From the NCBI GenBank assembly GCA_045627045.1, contig JAZQMY010000051.1:33719-97718 (forward strand): a stretch of 64,000 nucleotides of DNA, given 5' to 3'. Positions 1-8,332 of this stretch are shown in pieces (within the stretch, counting starts at the first letter, position 1; each line of letters opens with the position of its first letter). The notes below the pieces were generated by a model. It ran no database searches. It was given only the letters and a program-made list of their open reading frames with translations, and was not told the origin of the DNA. The stretch is from SIG351 sp045627045. Lineage in GTDB: Bacteria > Bacillota > Clostridia > HGM11327. Made by a program: the position numbers and the translations under genes.

Positions 1-2
1 AT

Positions 3-572
3 CCCGATATCAGCATAGAGCTTACTGTGTTCCGTGCAGAAATAGCAAAGGGCGAACCGCAAAAGCTTGAGCATGACGACATAAAATGGATCACACCCGA
101 GGAAACAGGAAATTATGAGTTCTGCCCCGCAGATACGGATATAATTGAGAAAATAGCGAGAGAGAAAAAGGAGAAGAATATGGAAGAAGTTTATGAATTC
201 CTGAAGAAATGCGGTACATATTACCTTGCAACGGTGGAAAACGGCAAGCCGAAGGTCCGTCCCTTCGGAACGATAGATATTTATAACGGAAAGCTTTATA
301 TTCAGACAGGCAAAATCAAGCCCGTTTCAAAGCAGATGCACGAAAATCCGTGGATAGAAATAACGGCGTTTGACGGAAGCACATGGCTCAGACTTTCGGG
401 CAGAGCGGTCGAGGACACTGACATCAGAGCGCAGGAGCATATGCTTGACAATTATCCCACGCTCAAGGGTATGTACAAGGCAGGCGACGGCAACACGGAG
501 GTTTTTGCAATAGAGGACGGCGAGGCAGTGTTCGCTTCGTTCGGAGCGCCGGCAAGGACTATCAAGCTCTGA
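3..572 (+). CDS. Nudix hydrolase C-terminus fused to a pyridoxamine-phosphate-oxidase-like flavin-binding domain (5' end outside window)
   Basis: The frame is open from base 3 and ends at a TGA at 570-572, so the N-terminus lies outside the window. The first 50 or so residues match the tail of a MutT/8-oxo-dGTP-type Nudix hydrolase (IKWITPEE, then PADTDIIEKI); the Nudix box itself is not in view. From MEEVYEFLKKCGTYYLAT onward the protein is a compact PPOX/FMN-binding split barrel of about 130 residues. An ATG at 180 is in frame and is preceded by AAAGGAG at a good distance, so the PPOX domain may also be made alone. The substrate is unknown. Family assignments are from recognisable motifs; the fusion is seen in the frame. 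Confidence 0.7.
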   Translation, partial: PDISIELTVFRAEIAKGEPQKLEHDDIKWITPEETGNYEFCPADTDIIEKIAREKKEKNMEEVYEFLKKCGTYYLATVENGKPKVRPFGTIDIYNGKLYIQTGKIKPVSKQMHENPWIEITAFDGSTWLRLSGRAVEDTDIRAQEHMLDNYPTLKGMYKAGDGNTEVFAIEDGEAVFASFGAPARTIKL

Positions 573-602
573 TCATCGGATGATCTGAGGGCTTCGGAAA
601 TC

Positions 603-638
603 AAAAAAAGCAGATGATCGATTTCATCTGCTTTTTTG
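603..638. terminator. Bidirectional intrinsic terminator
   Basis: The arms GCAGATGA and TCATCTGC are flanked by an A-run on the left and a T-run on the right. It can end the Nudix-PPOX transcript on the plus strand and the HTH/DUF2975 transcript on the minus strand. Confidence 0.85.
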
Positions 639-652
639 TTATCCTGACGGAT

Positions 653-874
653 TTATTGCTCTGTTTCTTCCTCGTCCGGTCTGTATTCGAGGATGTCGCC
701 CGGCTGGCAATTAAGCACACTGCATATCTTATTCAGTGTATCGATCCTGACAGCCTTGGCTCTGCCGTTCTTGAGAATGGAGATATTTGCCATAGTCAGC
801 CCCACACGGTGGGAAAGCTCTGTTACGCTCATTTTTCTTTTCGCAAGCATTACGTCTACATTTACTATAATCAT
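653..874 (-). CDS. Small Cro/CI-type (YozG-like) transcriptional regulator
   Basis: A 73-residue protein that is almost wholly a helix-turn-helix of the XRE family: VNVDVMLAKRKMSVTELSHR, then GLTMANISILKNGRA as the recognition region and INKICSVLNCQPGDILEY as the typical closing helix (here LNKICSVLNCQ). Proteins of this size and pattern act as repressors and are usually coded beside DUF2975 membrane proteins, as here: the partner ends 14 bases upstream, so the two are one minus-strand operon. The acidic tail PDEEETEQ is unordered. Target genes and signal are unknown; autoregulation is an inference from family habit. Confidence 0.85.
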   Translation of the reverse strand: MIIVNVDVMLAKRKMSVTELSHRVGLTMANISILKNGRAKAVRIDTLNKICSVLNCQPGDILEYRPDEEETEQ

Positions 875-888
875 TCGTTTGCCTACTT

Positions 889-1395
889 TCAGATGGTGAG
901 ATCGTTTTCATCTTTGATTTCTGTGGCTTTGCCTGTAAGCACCGAGATAGCTTGGAATGCTATGCTGAGAACTATTCCGAAGAATGCCACAATAATGGAA
1001 ACGAATATCATTTTTGTCCAGTTGAAGCCGCAGAAGTACATAACAACGTTGGCGATTACGAAGTAAACGGAGTCAAGCATTGCAAGAATGGCGATGCCTC
1101 TCAGGAGACGAACGTTTTCAACGCAGAATGAATTGCCCTTCTGAATGCGTCCGGAGATGATAAATGCGAATACGAGAGCGCAGAAAATCGGCAGAGAACC
1201 GATCACAAGCACCGTCTCCCAGGCGGAGAACCAATAGATATATTCGTGATTTGCACGAATGAGTACCCCGAAAAGATACGGAACAAGATATATCAGGGCG
1301 AAAAGTGCAAGGCCTGCCATCAGCAGTGAAACAACCTTGAGAGAAATTCCTATCTGCTTGTTGCAGAGCGGTTTGTCGGACGATCTTCTGATCAT
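889..1395 (-). CDS. DUF2975 family four-helix membrane protein
   Basis: A 168-residue protein with four clear hydrophobic segments (about residues 20-45, 60-85, 100-120 and 128-155). Between segments 2 and 3 it carries the motif GRIQKGNSFCVENVRLLRGI, which is typical of DUF2975. Function is unknown. In Firmicutes this family is almost always paired with a YozG-like HTH regulator, which follows directly here, suggesting the membrane protein senses something and the regulator responds. A good minus-strand promoter lies about 130 bases upstream, and the pair ends at the bidirectional terminator at 603-638. Confidence 0.8.
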   Translation of the reverse strand: MIRRSSDKPLCNKQIGISLKVVSLLMAGLALFALIYLVPYLFGVLIRANHEYIYWFSAWETVLVIGSLPIFCALVFAFIISGRIQKGNSFCVENVRLLRGIAILAMLDSVYFVIANVVMYFCGFNWTKMIFVSIIVAFFGIVLSIAFQAISVLTGKATEIKDENDLTI

Positions 1396-1522
1396 AAAAG
1401 CTCCTTTAAAGACAAAGAATGAATGTGATACGGATTATTGAAAAAGCCGTTGTTATATGAGCAAAATGTATCGCAAAACGCTATAAAATAACGGAAAGTC
1501 AATATCCGCACCGGATATATGT

Positions 1523-1551
1523 ATTTTAACATAAAATTCAGAAAATGTCAA
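1523..1551 (-). promoter_or_regulatory. Sigma-A type promoter for the DUF2975-HTH operon
   Basis: On the minus strand, TTGACA (1546-1551), a 17-base spacer and TAAAAT (1523-1528). It points toward the DUF2975 gene with a leader of about 120 bases. Confidence 0.7.
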
Positions 1552-1714
1552 TGATAAAGCGGATGCGAAGGACAAAAACATGGCGTGCAGACGGGAAAAC
1601 GGGGCAAAAAGTGCCAAATTCCGAAATGAATATATATTACACTGTAATTTGATGTGAAAACTTGACAAAGATGAAAATGGATGCATTATCAGAGAAGATG
1701 GAAAAATAACTTAA

Positions 1715-2250
1715 GTGTATTCTTCAATTTCAGATTTGGCAAATTTGCAAAATTCAAAAGAGCTGTCTGAAGATGAAATAAAGGAATACTATGAAGAAAT
1801 ACTTGCAGATTGTATAGATTTTTTCAATACGATAATAGCGTTTTCTACTATCAGGAAGTAAATGCTGAGATGATGCCTTGCGAAATATATTATTGTTGCA
1901 AAAACAATTGAATACCGACAAATGGATCTGTAACATTGATATTATCTGATAATGGTAATTGGTGTGCTTTCCGCTCGGTGACGTTTTTCTATCAGCCCGA
2001 TTAGCTCATAGGTTATGAGGCTGATGTGACGGAGGACGAGATAGATAAATCAATTATGAAAAGTGTTACCGAACTTTTCGGAGATGATGACGAATATGTG
2101 CCGGTTGGCATAGACAGAGAAGATATTTTCCTTACAGTATGCGAAAAGAAGTCTGCCATTGCAGCTTCAGTGCTGCTGGAGTTCCAGAGCCGCAAAACAC
2201 ATGATACGGTAAGGTTCCTTACTAATATTATGATCCCTCTCGAAGAATAA
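1715..2250 (+). pseudogene. Decayed gene remnants (hypothetical)
   Basis: Several short coding-like stretches lie in a row in different frames with stops between them. 1715-1861 reads as 48 residues with a natural acidic/amphipathic composition (LSEDEIKEYYEEILADCIDF). A stretch near 1912-1999 reads TLILSDNGNWCAF and ends at a TAG. 2026-2250 reads as 74 residues (DDDEYVPVGIDREDIFLTVC) and ends just before a strong terminator. I do not recognise the family. The arrangement suggests one gene broken by frameshifts, but the last frame could be a short real protein starting at GTG 2026. The 1396-1714 stretch before it holds only the minus-strand promoter. Confidence 0.35.
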
Positions 2251-2264
2251 CTTGCAGCATAGCG

Positions 2265-2291
2265 GCCCCGTTGAAAAAACGGGGCTTTTTT
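2265..2291 (+). terminator. Intrinsic terminator
   Basis: GCCCCGTT pairs with AACGGGGC around a five-base A loop and is followed by six T residues. It ends the decayed region and insulates the yggS promoter that follows. Confidence 0.85.
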
Positions 2292-2351
2292 GTATTATTC
2301 TGCCGAATCGGCAAAAGTTGAAAAAAGAAGTAAAAAAAGCGTAAATATATC

Positions 2352-2380
2352 TTGACAATCTACGGAATTTATTGTAAAAT
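2352..2380 (+). promoter_or_regulatory. Sigma-A type promoter of the yggS-sepF-divIVA-lspA operon
   Basis: TTGACA (2352-2357), a 17-base spacer and TAAAAT (2375-2380), about 70 bases before the yggS start. Confidence 0.85.
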
Positions 2381-2455
2381 GATATATAGGTATAGTGGAC
2401 GATTTTATACAAAAACGATATTCACATTACTTTTTTGAAGAGAGAAGATGATAAG

Positions 2456-3151
2456 ATGGGCATTGAGGAAAATATCCTTGCAGTCAGAGAAAATATTGCT
2501 TCGGCAGCAAAGAGCGCAGGTATTCCTTCGGATTCGGTGAAGCTTGTTGCAGTGTCCAAGTTCAAGCCCGCACAGGACGTTGTTTCTGCGTGGAATTGCG
2601 GCGTGAAGGATTTCGGCGAGAATTACGTTCAGGAGTTCAGGGATAAAAGCGATATCCTTTCCGAAAAGGATATACTCTGGCATATAATAGGGCCCGTTCA
2701 GAGGAATAAGGTCAAGTACATTGCGCCTAAGAACGTGCTTGTTCAGTCCGTCGACAGGGCGGAGCTTGCCGCAGAGCTTTCAAGGTTCGCAGTAAAGCTC
2801 GGCAAGAGGATTCCCGTGCTTTTGCAGGTGAATGCATCCGAGGAGGAAACAAAGTCAGGCTGTGCAAAGTCGGAGGTCACAAGGCTTCTCGAGGAGTGCA
2901 TGATGTATGACGGCATCCTTGTGCAGGGACTGATGACGATAGGTCCGAATACGGACGATATGACAAAAATAGAAGAGTGCTTCGAGGAAACAAGAGAGCT
3001 TTTCGAAAATATGAAGAAGATTTCTGCTGATATCCGCTATCTTTCAATGGGCATGACGAATGATTATACAGAAGCCATAAAGCACGGCGCGAATATAGTC
3101 AGGGTAGGCAGAGCGATTTTCGGAGAAAGACCTAAGAAAACGGAAGGCTGA
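2456..3151 (+). CDS. yggS: YggS/PLPBP family pyridoxal-phosphate homeostasis protein
   Basis: A single-domain PLP carrier protein with an alanine-racemase-like TIM barrel. It binds pyridoxal phosphate and helps control free PLP; it is not itself a known enzyme. The PLP lysine is in VAVSKFKPAQ, followed by the family motif FGENYVQE and, near the end, the phosphate-binding segment LSMGMTNDY and IVRVGRAIFG. I chose ATG 2456 (231 residues) because GAGAGAAG lies at a suitable distance; a TTG at 2435 is in frame but poorer. In Gram-positive bacteria yggS usually sits just before sepF, as here, linking it by position to the cell-division cluster. Confidence 0.93.
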   Translation: MGIEENILAVRENIASAAKSAGIPSDSVKLVAVSKFKPAQDVVSAWNCGVKDFGENYVQEFRDKSDILSEKDILWHIIGPVQRNKVKYIAPKNVLVQSVDRAELAAELSRFAVKLGKRIPVLLQVNASEEETKSGCAKSEVTRLLEECMMYDGILVQGLMTIGPNTDDMTKIEECFEETRELFENMKKISADIRYLSMGMTNDYTEAIKHGANIVRVGRAIFGERPKKTEG

Positions 3152-3211
3152 GTCTTTTGTTTTGCAAAATAAAAAATTAAATATACATTTACACAGAAAG
3201 GATAAAATACT

Positions 3212-3661
3212 ATGGGCAAATTAAAGAATTTCTTGTCAAACATCGGAATGGATGATGACAGATACGATGAGGATGAAGAGAATCTCGAAGAAGAGACAGA
3301 GGAAGAAGAGACAGAGGAAGAAGAAACACAGGCTGCTGCAAAGGTACGTCCTGTTCGCAGCGAGAACGCCGCTGCACAGCAGAATTACAGAAAGTCCGGC
3401 AACATCGAGACAATCAAGCCCGCTTCTTACAGCGATGCTCACAAGATCATCGAGAAGCTCCGTGACGGCAATATAATCGTATTCAGCCTTGAATTGGTTG
3501 ATGACGATCTCGCATTCAGAATTCTTGACTTCGTTTACGGCGGTACTTTTGCTCTTTCAGGCAAAATCAAGGAAGTCGGAACAAGAGTATACGTAGTAAC
3601 AAACTACGGAGTAAATCTCACGGAAATCGCAGGAGCTGCAGAGGTAAAGCCGCAGAAGTGA
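3212..3661 (+). CDS. sepF: Cell division protein SepF
   Basis: SepF binds FtsZ and bundles its filaments at the division site. The 149-residue protein has an N-terminal amphipathic, membrane-binding start (MGKLKNFLSNIGM), a long acidic linker rich in Glu (residues 20-40) and the C-terminal SepF fold. The latter includes the YSDAHKIIEKLRDGNIIVF segment and the closing YGGTFALSGKIKEVG motif that makes the dimer and the FtsZ-binding surface. It is preceded by GAAAGGA. It lies between yggS and divIVA, the classical division-cluster order. Confidence 0.93.
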   Translation: MGKLKNFLSNIGMDDDRYDEDEENLEEETEEEETEEEETQAAAKVRPVRSENAAAQQNYRKSGNIETIKPASYSDAHKIIEKLRDGNIIVFSLELVDDDLAFRILDFVYGGTFALSGKIKEVGTRVYVVTNYGVNLTEIAGAAEVKPQK

Positions 3662-3699
3662 TTCCAGCTTAACTATCAAGAAAGGAAACTACCGTTTTT

Positions 3700-4209
3700 A
3701 TGTCAATTACCATTGAGGATATTCAGAAAAAGCAGTTTTCAGTCAAATCAAGGGGCTACGATAAAGCAGAAGTCGATAACTTCCTTGAGGATATTATGGC
3801 TCAGATGGATTCAACTGACAATGAGCTGAATGAACTGCGCCGCAAGTGCTCTGCACTTTACGAAACAATCAACGATTACAAGAAGACAGAGGACACGATG
3901 AAGGAATTGCTCGTTCTCGCAAAGGACAAGCACGATCAGATTATTTCCGATGCTAAGGCCGAAGCTGATAAGATGCTCGAAAATGCAAAAGCAGAATCAG
4001 AGACGCTTGTTGCTCAGGCAAACGAAAAGTATGCGGAAATGACGAACGGAATGGATCAGGAAGTCGAGAAGCTCAGAATTCAAACAGCATCAATGAAAGC
4101 CGAGTATACGCTTTTCAAGCAGAAAATAGAAGATCTTCTTCAGGCTCAGATTCAGATGTTCCGGGATATGGATAATGAAGAAACGGCAGCTCCGGAGGAA
4201 AAGGAATAA
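3700..4209 (+). CDS. divIVA: DivIVA-domain protein
   Basis: A coiled-coil protein that recognises curved membrane at poles and septa and recruits partners. The first 33 residues carry the DivIVA signature (ITIEDIQKKQFSVKSRGYD, then EVDNFLEDI), and the rest is a long coiled coil with Ala/Glu/Lys heptads, ending in a charged tail. At 169 residues it is close to the B. subtilis length. The stop codon abuts the lspA ATG with no gap, so translation is probably coupled. Context (yggS-sepF-divIVA) fits the septal DivIVA rather than GpsB, which is shorter. Confidence 0.92.
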   Translation: MSITIEDIQKKQFSVKSRGYDKAEVDNFLEDIMAQMDSTDNELNELRRKCSALYETINDYKKTEDTMKELLVLAKDKHDQIISDAKAEADKMLENAKAESETLVAQANEKYAEMTNGMDQEVEKLRIQTASMKAEYTLFKQKIEDLLQAQIQMFRDMDNEETAAPEEKE

Positions 4210-4737
4210 ATGCTGGCTTTGATAATTGCCGTGCTTGTAATAGGAATTGACAGAGCGGCAAAGATTTATGCGGTGACATGTGTAAGACCGCAGGGAACGG
4301 TTGAATTTATCCCCGGGCTGATAAGGTTTACATATGTCGAGAACAGAGGCGCTGCACACGGTATTTTCAACGGCGCAAGATGGCCTCTTATCGTGTTTAC
4401 GGCACTGGCGTTAGCCCTTGCCATCTGGTTCGTCATCAGAAATTACAGAAGAATGACTCCCCTTTTCCGCATTTCGGCAGGAATGATCATCGGAGGCGGT
4501 CTGGGAAATCTTTTCGACAGAGTGGTTTACGGATACGTTGTGGATATGCTCGAAGCAGAATTCATTGATTATGCCGTATGCAACCCGGCAGATAATCTGC
4601 TTGTGATTGGGGCGGTGCTTCTCGGAATATACGTTCTTTTCTTTGATAAGGAATTCTTCAGAGAGAAGAAAAAGGAAGTGCCGGAAGCAAATGATGAAGA
4701 ATCTTCGGACAGGGAGGATCCGCCGGATGCAGAATGA
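4210..4737 (+). CDS. lspA: Lipoprotein signal peptidase (signal peptidase II)
   Basis: This aspartic protease cuts the signal peptide from diacylglyceryl-prolipoproteins in the membrane, and several lipoproteins are coded in this window. Four hydrophobic segments are visible. Conserved boxes are YVENRGAAHG, GGGLGNLFDRVVYGYVVDML (first catalytic Asp in VVD) and NPADNLLVIG (second catalytic Asp). In the last box most homologues have N-V-A-D-S, so NPADN is a mild variant. A charged 25-residue tail follows the last helix. The start is fused to the divIVA stop and the end overlaps the next gene by 11 bases. Confidence 0.93.
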   Translation: MLALIIAVLVIGIDRAAKIYAVTCVRPQGTVEFIPGLIRFTYVENRGAAHGIFNGARWPLIVFTALALALAIWFVIRNYRRMTPLFRISAGMIIGGGLGNLFDRVVYGYVVDMLEAEFIDYAVCNPADNLLVIGAVLLGIYVLFFDKEFFREKKKEVPEANDEESSDREDPPDAE

Positions 4738-5689
4738 AAACAGTCTGAGCTTTACCGTCGATGATAATGAATCAGGCGACAGGCTCGATCTATATCTTTC
4801 TGAGAAAAAGAACGAGTACTCTCGTTCTTTTTTCCAACGTCTGATTTCTTCGGATGCGGTCAGAGTGAACGGAAAGACAGGCAAGAAAGCTTCATATCAG
4901 GTAAGGATGGGAGACGTTATCGACATCGTGTTCCCGGAGCCTGTGAAAATAGATGTGGAACCGGAAAATATTCCGCTGGACTTTATTTATCAGGATAATG
5001 ATCTTGCGGTGATCAATAAGCCGCAGGGAATGGTGGTGCATCCTGCCTGCGGAAACTATACGGGAACGCTCGTCAATGCGCTGCTGTATCATTGCAAGGA
5101 CCTTTCGGGCATCAATTCAGTGCTCCGACCGGGAATAGTGCACAGGCTTGACAAGGATACATCCGGTCTCATAGTAATAGCTAAGAACGATGAGGCACAT
5201 ATTTCACTTGCGGAGCAGATCAAGGTAAAATCCGCACACAGACAGTATGTTGCGCTCGTTGATAACTGCTTTCAGAACGAAAGCGGTACGATACAGACGG
5301 GCTACGGAAGAAATCCGAATGACAGACTGAAAATGGCTGTCCTTCCCATGCCGAAAAATCCGGAGGATAATCCGAACGTGCGCTTTGCGAGGACGGATTA
5401 TACAGTGCTTGAGCAGTACAGAGGAAACGAGAACTATTCTCTTGTCAGATGCGACCTTTATACGGGCAGAACTCATCAGATAAGAGTTCATATGGCTTAT
5501 ATCAAGCATCCCGTGGTGGGCGACCCCGTTTACGGCAGCAGAAACCAGCACTTCAAGCTGAACGGACAGCTGCTTCATGCGCAGAAGCTGTGCTTTGAGC
5601 ACCCGAGAACACACGAGCAGATGGAATTTACTGCACCGCTGCCCGATTATTTTGAAGAAGTGCTTGCAAAGCTCAGAAACAGAAAATAA
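4727..5689 (+). CDS. RluA/RluD family pseudouridine synthase
   Basis: Isomerises uridine to pseudouridine in ribosomal RNA. The N-terminal S4 RNA-binding domain (about residues 12-75) is followed by the catalytic domain with the signature GIVHRLDKDTSGLIVIAKND, whose Asp is the catalytic residue, and the later GRTHQIRVHMAYIKHPVVGD motif. I chose ATG 4727 (320 residues): AGGGAGG lies just upstream and this start gives the standard S4 beginning. A much longer upstream extension in the same frame overlaps lspA and is not credible. The order lspA-rluD is common in Firmicutes. The exact target uridines cannot be read from sequence, so no RluD symbol is given. Confidence 0.92.
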   Translation: MQNENSLSFTVDDNESGDRLDLYLSEKKNEYSRSFFQRLISSDAVRVNGKTGKKASYQVRMGDVIDIVFPEPVKIDVEPENIPLDFIYQDNDLAVINKPQGMVVHPACGNYTGTLVNALLYHCKDLSGINSVLRPGIVHRLDKDTSGLIVIAKNDEAHISLAEQIKVKSAHRQYVALVDNCFQNESGTIQTGYGRNPNDRLKMAVLPMPKNPEDNPNVRFARTDYTVLEQYRGNENYSLVRCDLYTGRTHQIRVHMAYIKHPVVGDPVYGSRNQHFKLNGQLLHAQKLCFEHPRTHEQMEFTAPLPDYFEEVLAKLRNRK

Positions 5690-5698
5690 GGAAATAAT

Positions 5699-6871
5699 AT
5701 GGCATACAGCGTTTATCTGAAGAAAAACGAAGACAAAAGAATAAAGAACGGACACCCGTGGGTATATGCAAACGAGGTGCTGAAGATCGAGGGCAAGGGA
5801 AAGAACGGAGAGCTGGCAGAGGTGCTTGACTGCGAGGGCAACTTCATAGGAAAGGGCTTCATCAACCATCTCTCAAAGATACTTGTCAGAATATTCATAA
5901 GGGATGACAGAGAAGCCACAAGAGAGCTTTTCTTTGAAAGAATATCGGCGGCAAAGGCGTACCGTGAGAAACTCGGCTATAAAGATTGCTACCGCGTGGT
6001 ATTCGGCGAGGCCGACGGACTTCCTGCGCTCATCGTTGATAAATATCACGATCTTCTTTCGATACAGGTCCTTTCACTGGGAATGGAGCTTGTAAAGCCC
6101 ATGATAATCGACGTTCTCTGTGAAATATTCTCTCCCAGAGGAATATACGAGAGAAGCGATGCTCCTGTAAGAGAAAAGGAGGGGCTGAAGCAGTTCAAGG
6201 GAAAAATCTACGGCGACTTTGATCCGAGAGTAATAATCGAAGAGAATGGCCTTGAAATGTATGCCGATCTTGAGAACGGACAGAAGACGGGATACTTCCT
6301 CGATCAAAAGGAGAACCGCTTTGCAATAAGAAAATATTCAAAGGATGCCGAGGTGCTCGATTGCTTCTGCAATGTTGGCGGATTTTCACTGAATGCCGCC
6401 GCCGCAGGTGCAAAGGAAGTAACGGCACTCGATATTTCCGAAAAGGCCCTTGCGGATGTGCGTGAGAATGCGGCGCTGAACGGACTTGACAAAATCGTTC
6501 AGACAAAATGCGGCGACGTATTTGACGTGCTCAGGGAATACAGAAAAGAGCAGAAGCAGTTTGATGTAGTTGTGCTCGATCCACCTGCATTTGCAAAGAC
6601 GGCAAACGACGTGAAGAACGCTTACAGAGGCTACAAGGATATAAATATCCTCGGTATGAAGACGGTAAAGCCGGGCGGATTCCTCGTGACGGCTTCATGC
6701 TCACATTATATGACCTTCCCGCTTTTTGACAGAATGCTCAAGGAAGCGGCATATGAGAGCGGAAGAACGGTAAGACTCTGCGAGGTGAGAACGCAGGCTC
6801 CCGATCATCCTGCGCTTCTTGCAGAGGAGGAAACAACGTACCTCAAGTTCTATATACTTCAGGTGATGTGA
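5699..6871 (+). CDS. Class I SAM-dependent rRNA methyltransferase, RlmI/RlmK-like
   Basis: A 390-residue enzyme with an N-terminal PUA-like domain (YLKKNEDKRIKNGHPWVYAN), a middle EEHEE-type segment and a C-terminal Rossmann methyltransferase. SAM-binding motif I reads VLDCFCNVGGFSLNAAAAGA; motif IV reads VVLDPPAFAKT, and a Cys follows in TASCSHYM. Members of this family methylate a cytosine or guanine in 23S rRNA. It starts ten bases after the pseudouridine synthase gene and ends the operon. Whether it acts like E. coli RlmI (m5C) is an inference. Confidence 0.88.
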   Translation: MAYSVYLKKNEDKRIKNGHPWVYANEVLKIEGKGKNGELAEVLDCEGNFIGKGFINHLSKILVRIFIRDDREATRELFFERISAAKAYREKLGYKDCYRVVFGEADGLPALIVDKYHDLLSIQVLSLGMELVKPMIIDVLCEIFSPRGIYERSDAPVREKEGLKQFKGKIYGDFDPRVIIEENGLEMYADLENGQKTGYFLDQKENRFAIRKYSKDAEVLDCFCNVGGFSLNAAAAGAKEVTALDISEKALADVRENAALNGLDKIVQTKCGDVFDVLREYRKEQKQFDVVVLDPPAFAKTANDVKNAYRGYKDINILGMKTVKPGGFLVTASCSHYMTFPLFDRMLKEAAYESGRTVRLCEVRTQAPDHPALLAEEETTYLKFYILQVM

Positions 6872-6905
6872 TTTCCACCATAAAAATGCAGTAATCAAAA
6901 AACAC

Positions 6906-6933
6906 TTGACAATAACGGAAAATAATATATAAT
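6906..6933 (+). promoter_or_regulatory. Sigma-A type promoter for trkA-trkH
   Basis: TTGACA (6906-6911), a 16-base spacer and TATAAT (6928-6933), 32 bases before the trkA start. Confidence 0.85.
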
Positions 6934-6965
6934 TAAAAATATAATCTATACCAAAGGAAAGATTT

Positions 6966-8321
6966 ATGAACATTATTATTGTTGGCTGCGGCAAGGTAGG
7001 TCAGACACTCTGCGAACAGCTTAATGAAGAAGACAACAATATTACGATAATTGATATTGATGCCGAAAAAGTAAACTCCTTTTCAGAGAGACTTGATATA
7101 ATGGGCATTGTGGGCAACGGTGCAACTCATACAGTTCAGCAGGAGGCAGGAATCGATAACGCAGACCTGCTTATAGCCGTAACCGATTCTGATGAGCTCA
7201 ATCTTCTTTGCTGTCTTATTGCAAAGAAAGCCGGCAACTGCCACACTATCGCAAGAATCAAGAACCCCGAATACAGCACAGAAGCACCTTATCTCAAGGA
7301 CGAGCTTGGCCTTGCAATGGTTATCAATCCGGAATATGCCGCCGCACAGGAGATAGCAAGAGTGCTTCGCTTCCCATCGGCGATTAAGATCGATACCTTT
7401 GCAAAGGGAAAGGTGGAGCTTCTCAAATTCAGGCTTCCCGAAGGCTCAAAGCTCGTGGGAATGTCTGTAAAGGATATCATCCTCAAGCTCAAGTGCGACG
7501 TTCTTGTCTGCACGGTTGAAAGAGACGACGAGGCCTACATTGCAAACGGCGATTTTATATTTGAAGAGCGTGATATCATTTCAATCATTGCTTCACCGAA
7601 GAATGCAAATGATTTCTTCAACAAGATTGACTACAGAATTCACTCCGTAAAGGATGCCATGATCATGGGCGGCGGAGAAATTACACAGTATCTCTGCGAT
7701 ATCCTTACAAAGTCAGGCATTTCCGTAAAGGTAATTGAGCCAAACACGGAAATCTGCGATGAGCTTTGCATGACATGGCCGGATGTTACTTTTATCAACG
7801 GAGATCCTATGGATAAGGATGTTCTGGGAGAAGAAGGTATTGACAAAGCAGGAGCGTTCCTTGCAATGACAAATACCGATGAAGAGAACATAATGCTCTC
7901 GCTGTATGCAAAGAGAGTTACAGAGGGAAAAATCATTACTAAAATAAGCAGGATTGAGTTCGACGAAGTAATCAAATCTCTCGAACTTGATACGATGGTT
8001 TGCCCGAAGGACATCACCGCTGTTTCGATAGTCCGCTATGTCAGAGCAATGAAGAATACGATAGGAAGCAACGTTGAGACGCTTTACAACGTAATTGAAG
8101 GTAAGGTCGAGGCTGCGGAATTCATAGTCAAGGAGAATTCGCCTGTTGCGGGAGTACCTCTCATGGAGCTCAAGTTCAAGGAAAACGTGCTTATTGCATC
8201 GATTCTCCGTGACAAGAAGGTCATCATTCCGAGAGGTCATGATGTGATCATGCCGGGAGATGCGGTTGTAATAGTATCAAAGCTTATGGCTCTTCATGAT
8301 ATTTCCGACGTGCTGAAATAA
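6966..8321 (+). CDS. trkA: Trk potassium uptake regulatory subunit TrkA
   Basis: The peripheral NAD(H)/nucleotide-binding subunit that gates the TrkH potassium channel. It has two tandem RCK units: an N-terminal Rossmann fold with IIIVGCGKVGQTL and ITIIDID, a TrkA-C domain, then a second Rossmann fold near residue 230 (MIMGGGEITQYL) and a second TrkA-C ending around residue 445. The second glycine motif is slightly looser than the first. 451 residues is the usual length for the double-RCK form. AAAGGA precedes the ATG. It is followed 12 bases later by trkH. Confidence 0.94.
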   Translation: MNIIIVGCGKVGQTLCEQLNEEDNNITIIDIDAEKVNSFSERLDIMGIVGNGATHTVQQEAGIDNADLLIAVTDSDELNLLCCLIAKKAGNCHTIARIKNPEYSTEAPYLKDELGLAMVINPEYAAAQEIARVLRFPSAIKIDTFAKGKVELLKFRLPEGSKLVGMSVKDIILKLKCDVLVCTVERDDEAYIANGDFIFEERDIISIIASPKNANDFFNKIDYRIHSVKDAMIMGGGEITQYLCDILTKSGISVKVIEPNTEICDELCMTWPDVTFINGDPMDKDVLGEEGIDKAGAFLAMTNTDEENIMLSLYAKRVTEGKIITKISRIEFDEVIKSLELDTMVCPKDITAVSIVRYVRAMKNTIGSNVETLYNVIEGKVEAAEFIVKENSPVAGVPLMELKFKENVLIASILRDKKVIIPRGHDVIMPGDAVVIVSKLMALHDISDVLK

Positions 8322-8332
8322 GGTAAACTGCC

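Noticed and set aside
1453..1686. 77-codon minus-strand frame
   Set aside because: Overlaps the DUF2975 promoter and shows no RBS or protein-like pattern.
4607..4726. 40-residue extension of the pseudouridine synthase
   Set aside because: It overlaps lspA in another frame and lacks an S4-type sequence; ATG 4727 has a good RBS.
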